Shown piece by piece: positions 20,311 through 31,999 of a DNA stretch of 64,000 nucleotides; the first letter of the stretch is position 1, and each line of letters begins with the position of its first letter. The position numbers and the translations under genes were made by a program. Source of the DNA: Acanthosepion lycidas (lineage: Eukaryota > Mollusca > Cephalopoda > Sepiida > Sepiidae); NCBI GenBank assembly GCA_963932145.1, contig OZ010616.1, forward strand, positions 48,176,427 to 48,240,426, read 5' to 3'. Below the pieces are notes generated by a model that did no database searches, was not told the origin of the DNA, and saw nothing but the letters and a program-made list of their open reading frames with translations.

Positions 20311-20404
20311 TGTAGCTGCATTGCTAATGGTTTTATTAAAGAAATGCACTGAAAATGAAGAAATTATTTTATGGAAATTAATATGTTATTGTAGGAAAAT
20401 GGTG

Positions 20405-20700
20405 GACACTCCAAAAGTAATGCTTTATATTTTATTATGTTAGCCTATATCAAAGGTGAATCTTGGTATAATAGAAGTAGAGTTTTAAATTTTTTACCAA
20501 TAAGTAAAATTTTTTCCTTCTTACAGATAGCAGTATGACATCTGACAAGAAAATATATATGAATCAGTGATGTGTAATTGCAAAAAATAATTGAACTTAT
20601 TTATATTCAGCAATGTTTGCTGAATATTTAAGGCGGCAAAATATTGGTTGTGAGCACAGTTAGGTAGTGCATAACTATTTGCTTTATTTTTAAGGAAATA
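20405..20700 (+). pseudogene. Very decayed mariner N-terminal fragment
   Basis: Resembles 50,930-51,290 in order: ATGACATCTGACA, an ATTCAGCAATGTTTGCTGAA region that could encode QQCLLNI, and GGTTGTGAGCACAGTTAGG, which corresponds to VxVSTVR. The 115-codon minus-strand frame through here is a shadow. Confidence 0.35.
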
Positions 20701-21979
20701 TTTGATAAAATTATTGAAAAAAATACTAAAATGATCAAAATTTTCCCATTTTGAAAGAAAAGCTATCAGAGTAAAAGGTGATAAAAAGTTTGTTTGTGTA
20801 CAATCAAGGTTATATATAAACTTTTTAAATATATAAACCAGAAAATGATCTGCATAATGACAGAACAATCCTACTGACCCACAAGCATATAATTGTCAAG
20901 ACTTGTCAGTAGTAACAGAGAGAGTTGGATTGCTAATGCATGTGAAAACAAAGTTTTGGGGTGGGGGATTTTTATTTTTTGTTGTTTTTTAAATGAAGAT
21001 GTTTTTATTTAGAAAATGTAAAAATTAAAAAAAAAGTGTGTGTGTATGGGTGGGGGATTATAATCTTTTTGTAATGAATTAAAAAATTTCCAGAAAACCT
21101 CTATCAAATTAATATGTTCTTTTTCCTTTTAAGAAAACAATTTTCACTGAATATTCACTTTAAATGTAAAGAAACATGAGAATTGGCATAATAAGAATAA
21201 TAAATATCTTGTAAACAGCAAAATGGACACAACAGTTTTAAAATGACAAGAAGTTAGTTTTATAATTGTAAATAGTGAATAAATGTGTTCATTTTAATAA
21301 AATATTTGAAAGTCCAATTATATCTGTTTAGCTTAACTTTTATAAAGTAAAGGAGATGCAAATTCATTAGAGTGATACTGACTATATAGGGTCAAAGGTT
21401 GGAAGCACAGTTCAACTAACATATACTAACTAATATTCACAAACAAATGTAGACAATTTTCATATAAGCAGTAATGTAACAGGTTCAACTGTAATTGGAC
21501 ATTTGATTAAAAGCCACCAGTGTGCTCAGTCTTATAGCCCAGACATATCCTCAATGCTGAACAGGGCTAATTCTGAGTATCATTAAAAAGTTTTGGAATC
21601 TGCATACATTAAGTCCAACCAGCCATTTCTACTTAAGTAGGAATAGTTGATGGTCTTAAAGGTAATTAGCCATTAAATGTTAAATATTCTTGCATATAAC
21701 ATTTGTCACGGGTGTGATACATTTAGTTGTTGTACACCTTTTGTCCCCAGTCTTTGCTTTGATGAGAGGAATGATAAATGATATACATTTTAATGCCACC
21801 TCATTTCTTTATGAATTTTCTTTTAATATGTCCATTTTTATTGCACTAGTAAATTGATTAAGAAACAAATGCACATGAGAACAATAATAGAACAATTACA
21901 TTGCATAACAAATAATTGTGAATTTTTGCTTTTTCCTACTTGATAACTGCAATACTAGATATGCGTGGATGATCTAATA
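20700..21979. other. AT-rich sequence, nothing recognised
   Basis: No supported feature. A G-rich word TGGGTGGGGGAT near 21,046 and GTGGGGGAT near 20,960 form a loose pair. Confidence 0.35.
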
Positions 21980-22478
21980 ACTAATTAGCTACAAGGATTT
22001 TTTTTCAAGGTTGCTTTAATCCTTTCTAGATGTAGATAATGTTATGAGGATGATGGCAATAAACATTGAAATATTAACCAAATCAAAGAGACTTGATTAT
22101 TAATCAAATATTGATTAGATACAAGGATGTTTTTCATAGTTGCTTTCATCCTTTCTAGATGTAGATAATGTCATGAGGATGATGGCAATAAACATGGAAA
22201 TATTAACCAAATCAAGGAGACTTGATTGTTAATCAAATACTGATTAGCTACAAGGATGTTTTTCACAGTTGCTTTCTTCCTTTCTAGTTGTAGATAATGT
22301 TATGAGGATGATGGCAATAAACATGGAAATATTAACCAAATCAAGGAGACTTGATTGTTAATCAAATATTGATTAGCTACAAGGATGTTTTTCATAGTTG
22401 CTTTAATCCTTTCTAGATGTAGATAATGTTATGAGGATGATGGCAATAAACATGGAAATATTAACAAAATCAAGAAAT
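21980..22478 (+). repeat. 129-bp tandem repeat, about 3.9 copies
   Basis: Units start with GATTAGCTACAAGGATG at about 21,984, 22,113, 22,242 and 22,371, giving an exact 129-bp spacing between the last three. Each unit contains CTAGATGTAGATAATGT, TGAGGATGATGGCAATAAA and ATTAACCAAATCAAG. Copies look more than 90% identical. Single diverged units occur at 33,775-33,950 and 36,590-36,690. Confidence 0.9.
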
Positions 22479-22506
22479 ATAGTCTAACTTATTTAATGTG
22501 ATTTTT

Positions 22507-22690
22507 TTTTAAATATACTGCATCTCCTAATATCTTTAGGTCTTCTGGAAATATAGATCAACTCCTAATGTATTGAGATCTTTTTGAAATATAGTCCAAT
22601 TCCTAATTCATTAAGGTCTTTTGAAAATATAATCCAACTCTTAATTTATTGAGGACTAATGGAAATATAGTCCTAATCCTAGTTTATGGA
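22507..22690 (+). repeat. 38-bp minisatellite, left part
   Basis: Units of 38 bp begin with GGTCTT(C/T)T at 22,539, 22,577, 22,615 and 22,653, each with AAATATAGTCCAA and CTCCTAATTTATTGA or variants. The array stops at 22,690 and resumes at about 23,130. Confidence 0.85.
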
Positions 22691-23129
22691 GGGGCATTTG
22701 CAATGTATTAGCAATTGACCAAGGAAAAGAGAGTGGATGCAGCATAAATTAAGGATGTGCTATGCACCACTTTTGCTGTTTCCAGTTTCTCTGCATATGG
22801 GCAGTTTGAAGCTTGGAAACTGTACCCAGGTGAAACTGTAGATATTTACTTGACCAATTTGAAAAAGTTGGCAAAGGAATGCCCAACTCCACAATGGTGT
22901 GCTTGCTTGTCTCTGGACTCCCTACTTCCATATCATGACATATTCAATCAGCCTCCAAGATGGACTTGCTGATGGTTGAGGAATTACTGGCCTAGCCCAG
23001 GCACTTATGAAGGAAAAGTCAGAAGAGGAACTGGTGGTAGCAGCTGCAAGGACCACCCAAAGTAAACATGTTCTCCCAACTGTGGGTTCTTCTGCAAGAA
23101 TAAAGTTCTACTTTACTTATTATAAAGCC
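22691..23129 (+). pseudogene. Ty3-like gag fragment inside the minisatellite
   Basis: The translation from about 22,715 gives EKRVDAAxIKDVLCTTFAV, FSAYGQFEAWKLYPGE, TVDIYLTNLKKLAKE, then in a shifted frame CLLVSGLPTSIS, HIQSASKMDLLMVEELL and AQALMKEKSEEE. This order (F-S-A-Y-x-x-F block, L-x-P-G-E-x-V-D-x-Y-L-x-x-L, F-V-x-G-L-P, L-x-A-S-x-M) is that of the capsid part of gag in some invertebrate Ty3-group retrotransposons. No nucleocapsid knuckle or pol is present. Because minisatellite units flank it on both sides, the roughly 440-bp piece appears to have been inserted into, or co-amplified with, the array. Confidence 0.55.
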
Positions 23130-23235
23130 TTTATACTGCAACTCCTAATTTATTGAGGTCTTTTAGAAATATTCCCAAACTCCTAATTTATTGAGGTCGT
23201 TTGGAAACATAGTTCAATTCCTAATTTCTTTAGCC
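23130..23235 (+). repeat. 38-bp minisatellite, right part
   Basis: Two complete units (23,156-23,193 and 23,194-23,231) and a partial one match the left part in sequence, period and orientation. Confidence 0.85.
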
Positions 23236-24887
23236 TACAATGTTAGAGCAACATATTTTGTCACCAAATCTTTAAAAGTGTCATCTAAAATATGATAGAA
23301 ATTCTTAAATAATTGTAAAGAACTTTAGATGACCTATAAATTCCTTTAGTGATACAAAAAAACTTAAATGTTGATATCTAGAATGACCACAGTAAGCTGA
23401 CATCTTTACAGACAAACTGCAAAACTGATTTCAAATCATTACACATTCCAATTCCTAATTAATTACTTCTGAAATACTTCCATTCAATTATTGAGTTATT
23501 AATTAATGATTTACAATTTATCAACATTTTATTATAGTTTTTTAATGCATTAGCAACTAAATCCAGCTCCAAGCTGGAAAATGCACAAAGGCGGAAAACT
23601 AGCACCCCAGAACCAGCTGCTTTGGGTAGATGTAGCTTGACAGCCCAGGAAGGCAGCGTTTCTAGGGGAAGGAAAACTGATCTCAAACCTCTGCTACCTT
23701 GCAGTCATATCCAGACATTGAAAAAGCTATGGAAGTAAATTCAGACAGAAAATCCAGAGTAGAGCCCCAAAGGCAGCTGACTGTCAGCATTGACAACTTT
23801 CTAGCAACTGTTGCAGCCAAGCTATCCCTAAATGTAATACCTTGTATTCCTTTGGAGCATGCCAGTACAGCTGAGAGTATGGTCATATAGTCATTGCAGA
23901 GCATAGCCTCCATATGCCATCACCCAGGCCTGTGCTTTGGAGAGGTTATTCCAGTTTCACCACCTAAAGGACTGAATTCTAACCAAAGAGGGTACTACCT
24001 TTATCTTGCAAGATAAACAAATGCCTACTAATAATAATAGTTATTTAAATATTCATTATGATGATGATGGTGAAAATGTTAATGTTGAATGAGTTGTCCA
24101 TTGGGAATTGTGAAGCTGACTATGATTTGACAAATTACAAAGCACACAAACTGAAACCTGTCCAAGAATTACATAAAATCCAGATCCAAATGGCTAACAC
24201 AATCTTAGACTGGATCTAGTTATTGGGAATAAAGAAAAGAAAATTTGTTGGATTTGTGAGTGATATCATTGTAGCTGATGACAATAAAATTGAAAAAATG
24301 TAAAATTTTACTAAAATAACAACCCTTTCAATCTCTTGTAAAATTGAAAACTTTACTAGATGACTGAAGAAACTATGAAATATAAAGTTAATAGTTGCAA
24401 TATTCCTGGAAAGCCTTTCAAAAAGAACAGCAGCACTGGTAAAACAAAAAAGAGTTAAATCATTCAGATAATAATATTAGTAAATTTAGCTATGATGAGT
24501 GTTGGATATTGAAATGACTTACTGGTAGTTACCATACCGATAGAGTATAAGACACCACTAACCTTTTTCCAAAAAATGTTTAACCTTCAGGTTCACAAAA
24601 AACAGTTTGTCAAAAGGACAACTGTTCCCTTGACACCACTATTACAGTATACATAGTATTTCATAGTTATTTATAAAATGGTAAATAATAAATATTGCAT
24701 TGTAGTTGGTTCCCATATTTTTATAATCTTGTTAATAAATATTGCTGAGGGGGTCAAAAGTGTACACAGAAATAACAACATCAAAAGAATAACTGTCCTT
24801 TTGACACACTTTTTTTTTTTTTGCACGAATGTTAAACATTACCAGGCAAGCCAAATTCAAATTCTAGCCTAATAATGTTGTGTTGCA
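23236..24887. other. Mixed unique-looking sequence
   Basis: Part of 23,570-24,000 is less AT-rich than its surroundings and has overlapping frames of 60-76 codons on both strands, none recognisable. GTCAAAAGGACAACTG (24,609) and an inverted CTGTCCTTTTGACA (24,795) could be ends of a small element, but the match is short. Confidence 0.35.
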
Positions 24888-25060
24888 CTAATGCCCTTGT
24901 GAAAGGTATTAATCCATGTCTTCTCCCCCTACTCGAGGTTAAATAGCAGGGTAGACTAGGCACTTTAGTCTTAGGTGGCAATCAGTCCAAGAGAAATAAT
25001 ACTCTGAATTCCAAACCATGGAAAAGACAGTGGGAGATCATGAATATTCACAGATAATAA
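24888..25060 (+). repeat. SINE copy, decayed
   Basis: TGAAAGGTATTAATCCA, AATAGCAGGGTAGACTAGG, TTTAGTCTTAGGTGGCAA and CAGTCCAAGAGAAATAAT follow the order of the SINE body at 41,885-42,010 in the same orientation. Confidence 0.55.
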
Positions 25061-27590
25061 AGAAAAGGAACGCGTGGAGAGCTGTGATCTCCTATGTCCT
25101 GAAGGTATATAGCATTAAAGTAAAATAAACATTGGCATTTCATGCTTAAACTACTAAATTCTTGCCAACTATGGAAGTTTATCCAAAATGTCATACTTTG
25201 TTAACAAATTTTTTTAGAAAAATTTAAAGATTAATTTAAATCAGATGTAAATTTGAATTCTGTACTTCTTAAATATACAAATACCAACAAAACACAAGAC
25301 AGCAGTGTCAAGTCAGTTGCTGTAGGTAACTCTTAGCTAACCAAATATATAATCAAAAGATTTTTTTTGTTTTCCATACTTTTCACTATAGAGGAAGTTC
25401 TACTTAAAGTGAAAAGTATCTAGTGTTAAGTTGCACAGTTTCTTTGAAAATAGTCTTAGTTAAGGAAATATGCAGATTGTACTAGGAGGTCCTATATTAC
25501 AATTAAACGGTCATCTATTTCTGTCTTTTTTTTCATTATATAGAAGAAGACCCTTTGAGAAAGACCTTGAATTTTAAAAGGCTGTTTTCCCATTTCAAGT
25601 TCTATATGTAATAAAAAAAACAATGTGTCTCAAAATATTGTGATTTTGTATAATAATAAAATAAATTCAATTTAAAAATAAAAATAGATGTGGGAATGAC
25701 AAATAACCAAAAAGAGAAATTAAAATACAATTTAGAAGGTATAAAATATCAGAACATTGTCAGAGTGATGTGAAAATTATGAAATAGAAAAATAGTCAAT
25801 AGTACTCATAATCACTAAACAACTGGAATTAATTAAAAAGATTTTTGCATTGGAAAAATTAAAGAATTAATACAATCCAGATAGTAGAACTGTTAAGATT
25901 GATAAAAAAGTGAATTCTGGAGACATGAGGAGTTTTTGCTATGATTTGATTCCCTAATGGTTATCACACTCCTTTTAAAAAAAAACTATTATATGAATAA
26001 GAATCTCAACTTTGTAAACTGAGTGAGTTGTGAAACATGAAGTGACAGTTGTTCTTGAACTGTTTAGAATTTCCACAAAGGGCCAGGAAAAAATAAAGGC
26101 TGAAGTAACTTTAGGGGTAGAGCAGAAACCTTCCAGATGATGGTAGTATTGGAACAAAGAGCTGGGGGTATTGAGGAGATTGTTGTAACTTAATCAGTAT
26201 CATCATTAGCAGTAGTAGTAACATGATTTTTAAATAGAATATAACAATTTTCATTAATCTGTGATTAAATGATTACATATTGATATTAGCATAATGTATA
26301 CATAATATTTTCAGTATTGCTAAGTGAAATACTACAGAAAGCATACAACTTATATAATAACATTCCCTATTCTAACCTTGATTCAGTTAATAGAAAAAAG
26401 GTGTCATTGCTATTCAATAACAATGACAGCCAATGCCAAACTTTCCACAAGTTTGTAATAATTCTCATGACCAGTATTTATGTTGTTTTTTTTGTTTTTG
26501 TTTTTTACACAGAAAACATAAGAGTTAAGCTACAAAATGGAAAAATAAATGAGAAAGCAAAAAGAAAGAGAATATTTTTTAAAAAGAAATTCTACCAAAT
26601 CTTAAAATTTACAAATCAATGTTTTTCATGAAGATGAATATGAATACGATATTTTTAATTCAATAATATTAAAATTTGCATTTTTACTATAATATAATTC
26701 TACACAGAATTTCTAACGAGTGTTTTTATATTTTATAACAATACTTCAGAAGTCTATTTTATTTTATTTTATTAGCACTATGTGTGATTTTAGTTACAGT
26801 TGATGATTTATCATTTAATACCATTTTTTAATCAATTTTCTTTACTTCACATATCGGATAAACTCGTGGCAACCATTAATGTCATCTTAGTCATAAACAT
26901 TTCCATTTGTAAGCATTTCATTGTCAGATTAGATGTAAAATGACAATTGAATTTTTTTCCTTTTTCAATAATCTTATTGTCTCAGTAAAAGTATTAAAAT
27001 AATATCTGCTTATAAAATATAATCAAATTCAGATGCTAATAACCATTTTTATTTAAAAAAAAAACAAAAAACTCTGTATATGTGTCAGTATGCCTAGACT
27101 GCATACAGTAAAACTTCAGGATAGACTGTGCCAAATCTATACTTGATTTTTAACTCCAGGAATATAAGTATGTTGAAACTGTGCTAAACTATTAGTTAAT
27201 AAAAAAACAAAACAAGTCATTTTAACATTTGTCTGAGTATTGAATGGTTATTACTACCATAATAAACTGGAGTAACCTTCCTTTATTTTTCCTTATTGTG
27301 ATATAAATATATAAGTCAAGTTTTATTCATTTTTTTTAAATGACTAAAAGCAAAATATCTCCTTATTTTAAAATAAAAGAGAGATACGTACACACATATG
27401 CATATACGCAAAGGCACACACATGCCTACACACAGACACAGAGAGAGAAAGAGAGACATGGACATGAATACACAGACACACATACAAACACTTGTAATGA
27501 TTCCTCTAAATCATAAGTATTTCATTAGGTTGATCATAAGTAATTTCCATTTTGGAGAATCAACAATAATTACAAATCTATCATCCTAAA
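25061..27590. other. AT-rich sequence, no recognised gene
   Basis: The longest frame is 104 codons at 26,317-26,631 on the plus strand: Asn/Lys-rich, with a possible hydrophobic segment ILMTSIYVVFFVFVF. I recognise no family, and its codon use matches the AT bias, so it is left as unassigned. About 27,385-27,490 is CA/GA-rich low-complexity DNA. Confidence 0.4.
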
Positions 27591-27591
27591 T

Positions 27592-28060
27592 CAGCATTTC
27601 TCAACCAGTGTGCCCCAAGTTAACAGAAAAGTAATTTATGAATTATTTTTACATTTAAAAAAAAATCTTTCTTTTTAAAAAGATAGACACCAAGCACATG
27701 GCTTCGATGTCTAAGTCAAGTCTTTTGATATGCTAAACTGGATGCTAAATCCCTTAATCTTTAAGAAGGAGTGGATAGTCCTTACCTTTTTGCCTTCCTC
27801 AAGGGATTTAAATCACTCATTACTGGCCCCTTTAAAATAAAATAGCAGATTTTTCGTGAATATCTTTAAATGAAAACTGTACTGCTAATCTTCTTTGGGG
27901 ATACTAAGCCATTAAAGGTCATTTTCTGCTATAATGGATGACAAGTCAAGCTTTTAAAGAACTTAATGATTAATTTTCTTTATTAAAATTTAAAGTGTGT
28001 CCACGGTTTTATTTTCTCTACAAGTGCAGCCTAAAGTAAAAAAAAGTTTTAGAAACAATG
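27592..28060. mobile_element. hAT-type non-autonomous element, decayed
   Basis: The left end CAGCATTTCTCAACC and the complement of the right end (CATTGTTTCTAAAAC) resemble the CAGTGTTTCTCAA-type terminal repeats of hAT elements. The flanking octamers TCCTAAAT and TCTTAATT match at six of eight positions, as expected of an old 8-bp target duplication. There is no coding content. Confidence 0.45.
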
Positions 28061-28229
28061 TCTTAATTACTAATCATAGGTGTAAGAATAAATTTGGTGT
28101 ATACTGACCTTTTTGCATGACAATGGTAGTGCACACAGTAGATTAAAGAAAAAAATGTTCTACTTCATGACAATGCAGGTAAGAACAATGCAGGAAAATC
28201 TAAATCTAATTGAATTTTGGTTAATTTAG

Positions 28230-28550
28230 TGCATGAGTAATTAACCTAGAGAAGCAAAAGCCATATTGCTTGTCTGAAAGACTGTAAGGTGAGATGTTTA
28301 ACCAATCCAGGGTTGATTAGAGTCTCTAGGAGTTTACCAAAAAAGATAAAAAACTAATAGATTGATAGAAGGATCAGGTGATCTGCTTGTGTTCTTAAAA
28401 AGAAGAACTACAGAAGAGGATTTCCAACAAGTAGTAAAGCAAGAAGCAGCAATGCATTTATTATAGAGTTTAGAGAGAAAAGGAGCCATTTCAGGAGCAC
28501 ATTTCTTTAGGAGTATTGAAGGGATGCCATTAAGTTCACATGCTTTGTAG

Positions 28551-28556
<6 letters not shown>
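28230..28556 (-). pseudogene. LINE reverse transcriptase fragment
   Basis: The minus strand reads NGIPSILLKKCAPEMAPFL, SKLYNKCIAASCFTTCWK and SSVVLLFKNTSRSPDPS, matching the G-x-D-G-I-P region before the catalytic core of the same LINE family as 40,085-41,800. Below 28,330, in other frames, are LINPGLVKHLTLQ and a SDKQYGF-like block. It is truncated at its upstream side by the TA array at 28,557. Confidence 0.75.

Positions 28557-28603
<47 letters not shown>
28557..28603. repeat. (TA)n microsatellite
   Basis: A TA array that interrupts the LINE fragment. Confidence 0.95.
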
Positions 28604-28608
<5 letters not shown>

Positions 28609-30924
28609 CAATCAATAAAACTATTATTAGTCTGAAGGAGCCATTTCAAGGAACAAAATGGATTATGTTTTTCCCATTTTGTCATTTAATAACCCATTAG
28701 TTTGATGAACAGATTTGTTTTGTAAATAAATTCAAAATGCTCCATATATATTGTATTAAATTTCATATAATTGATATTAAGAAAAGTAATAGTTTTAAAC
28801 TGGAAGAACCTATTGGAAATTTATAGTAATTTTCAACATATAAAAATAAAATCAAAATTTTCATGATATTTAAAAACTAGAAAAACATTGACATTTCCTG
28901 CTTTGATTATTTATAAACTTATAATTTTCATAAAAAACAGAAATATACAGTTGTGAATTGTGATTCAAGATCTCATATATGACTGCCTTCTACAGTAGAA
29001 ATAAGGTGTTATGCATACAAGTTTATTTGTTTATATGTAAATTAGGCAAGTTTCATTTCAATATCTCTATACATAAACAAATAAAAAAATAACAAGTTTC
29101 CATGTTTAAAATATTCACCTTCTGCATTACCATTTTTCTACCAAATGCTATTGCTTTAAATTCTATATTTTGCAATGATCTTGTTGTGTAAACAGTAACA
29201 AAAAATTGTTGCAAGTTAAATACTGGTTATGGTTATTACAATTTTGTTGAAAGTTTGCCATTGGTAACATTGTCATTTAATGGCAATGATGTTTTTTTTT
29301 TCTACCAATCAAAATAAAGTTATAAAGTAAATTAATTTTGTTTATTTTATTGAAAATCAAAGTGTGGTATGAGAAGCCATAGACAAATGCAAAATAAGTA
29401 GCAAAACTGTCCAAAAAACAAAATTTGTAATAAGAAAAAGAAAAGAACAGAGCAAAAAAACAATATAAAGCAAGCAAACAATATGTGCAAGGCAAATTAA
29501 CAGTAATATGGCAAAGCAGCAGGAATATGGCAAAAAGTTAACAACCTAATTGACACACAAAAGCAAATTTAGATAAGCGAACATAGTGTTCAGATATCAA
29601 GACAAGACAGACTGGGACTGAGTCAGATGAAACTGAGAACCCGCCTACTTTTTTGGCTAGGAAAAAATCCCAGCATGTATTTGTGCACTTTGCACTTCTA
29701 CATATAAGGTGGGGAGAGGCAATTTTTTTGCAGTCATTCCTAACAGAGATTGGAATGTACACAAAGATATGTGAAAAAAAGTGCAAACTATTAACTAACC
29801 TAAGTATCTTGTGAATTTTATAAGTATCAGTGAATTTTATCATCATCTTATAAACAATGGATTATCTTATGTAATATTATTTTAAAAATAAAACATCTCT
29901 TCTTAATATTCATCTATTTCTTATGATACTACAGTATCATAAAGTGGTCTTTTAATCACAGCACAAAAAACAAAGAAAGATTTGACATTTTCTATGATGA
30001 GGTTCTCTTATGAAAATAAACATCTAAAAAAGAAACTGACACAATGTATTAAATATTTCAGTACCTGTTTCTTTATAATGGGTACATAATTACTAATTTT
30101 CAAAATACCTTCTTTATTTATTGATACTCAACCAATTATACAATTATTGCTTTTGTGTTCCATGTATGAATTCTGCCATCTATCAACATAAATTTTACAC
30201 AATTGATATAATTTTTTAAGTCTGAAGTTAATTTTCTTGACACCTTTGAAATTTGCATCAAGAATTATAGACAACCGCACATAATAAACCATTATAATTG
30301 GAATGTTATTGCACTTTAATTCAACTACTTAAAAGTATTTATACACAAATTTCAAAAGTTTTAATATCTTATAAAGTAATAGCTTTGGAATTGTTTAATA
30401 ACAGATATCCTTTATTTTTAATTTTAAATTCATCCAATATATAAAAATTAAAATAAATATCATCAAGAATAAAGCCTTTCATTTGCAGAATCTCAAATTT
30501 ATATTTGATGCCAAAATTCAAGCCTATGAAGCAATTAACAGATTAAAAAAAAAAGTAGATTTTTAAGAAATACTACATGAATAAAAAAAAGTCTTAACTG
30601 GTTGAGAGAGAGGGGAGAGAGAGAGAGGAAACTATTTGTCTTATAAAGAACCTTTTTTTCAAATTTACTAATCGGATTATTTTTCATTACTTAATCCCAT
30701 TTCCAAATTATGTGAATAGTCCATTTGAAAATTAACAAATCTAAATATCTATTTTTTTAGAACTCTTAAAATCAGCTTATAAAGTTATGTCATTATTGAA
30801 GCTTTATCTAAAACAATGAAAACAAGGTTAGCAATCATTAGATTATTGATAAGATATGCCTTTACTATACTACACAAATTTAGGCAAAGATTCAAAAATG
30901 TTAAAAACATCTGTTCAATTTGCA
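28604..30924. other. AT-rich sequence, nothing recognised
   Basis: A 102-codon minus-strand frame at 29,538-29,846 has no known motif. A small palindrome, TTATGATACT plus complement, lies at about 29,921-29,942. A GA-rich run is at 30,605-30,628. Confidence 0.35.
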
Positions 30925-31025
30925 CTGTAGCATCTGACAGGTTGTATGGCTAAGTTCAGTCCACACATCTAGAGATCAGGACTCGATTTTGTTCCCATGC
31001 AGACTGAAATGTTATTGATGCATCA
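30925..31025 (+). repeat. tRNA-derived SINE head
   Basis: GTATGGCTAAGTTCAGTCC has box A character, and about 35 nt later GGACTCGATTTTGTTCCC has box B character. The layout resembles the tRNA-like heads of cephalopod SINEs. The body after it is not recognised. Confidence 0.45.
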
Positions 31026-31239
31026 GTTAAAAATAACAAGTAGCCAATCTGAGATAGAATCTTAAAGATAGCATATTAAAAATGTTGTTTTGAGTCAACA
31101 GCACATTGTTTATGTCACATTTTTGTGTATCAACCTTTTTTTATATCTATAGATATGAGTCTTTGCCTGTATTAATGTCTACTAGAAAAGATTTTGTGAT
31201 CATAGTAGAAATTTATAAGGAGCTGAGTACAGTGTTACT

Positions 31240-31745
31240 AAAAGTTTTCTCACTTGGTCAATCCTGGTCTAGACTTTGCTACATGTCCACAATTGTTCAA
31301 GGACAAAAGGTTTATTAGTGGAATGTGATTTTGTAGGTATTTCACCAGTGTTCATTGCTGACATCAGCTTTTGTAGTTGTCTTGAAGAACAACAGATCAC
31401 ATGTTCATCATTATTTGCAGTGTCAAATTGTATTGTCATAACAGAGTACACACTTAGGCGATCATGTATTATCTTTTGATACATGACTGACAAGGCAGAT
31501 TTTTCCCCACAGTAGGTTGCCATTTCTTTCTGTGGTAGACCAGTTGCCATCCAAGGCTATACAACCTGGTCTGTCCTGTTATTTACTCATAGCGGATTTG
31601 TGATTCATACCTTTCCCAAGGGTATTAACACACGTGAATGTAATGGATTCAATTGGAATTCAGACTCGACTCTCTGATTCCTCAATCCAAGCCACTATCC
31701 ATTACTCCATCATGATGACCTGTATTGTAATAATAGGATAATACA
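31240..31745 (-). repeat. tRNA-derived SINE, longest copy
   Basis: On the minus strand a box A-like ATGGAGTAATGG (about 31,715) and a box B-like GAGTCTGAATTCC (about 31,665) head the element. The body follows with CCCTTGGGAAAGGTATGAA, ACAGGACAGACC, GCCTTGGATGGCAAC, GAAATGGCAACCTACTG and GTCAGTCATGTAT, and continues to about 31,240. The same body occurs at 6.6, 13.1, 24.9, 41.9 and 47.3 kb. Confidence 0.7.
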
Positions 31746-31999
31746 TGCAATCTATGACTGTTTTCATTCTGTTAGCAAAATGAATTGATATTGTTATCAT
31801 TCCTATTTAGCTGGGTTTACACTGTGAAAAGCGTAACATAAGGGCTTGTGAACGATCAATAATAAGTTATTTTGGCCCTCTAGTGGCAAAAATGTATTAC
31901 TCTGAGGTGGGTGGTGAAAAGTTCTCTATTGAATGTCAAATATTTCCTATGTCTGCATAAGCTTTTTTGCGGGAAGGGAATAATTTGATGTATTGCTGC

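Noticed and set aside
20521-20868. 115-codon minus-strand frame rich in Phe, Tyr and Asn
   Set aside because: It overlaps a decayed mariner relative on the other strand and shows no motif of its own.
26317-26631. 104-codon plus-strand frame with a possible membrane segment
   Set aside because: No family recognised, composition follows the AT bias, and no splice or promoter context could be supported.
29538-29846. 102-codon minus-strand frame
   Set aside because: No recognisable domain; length is within chance expectation for stop-poor stretches here.
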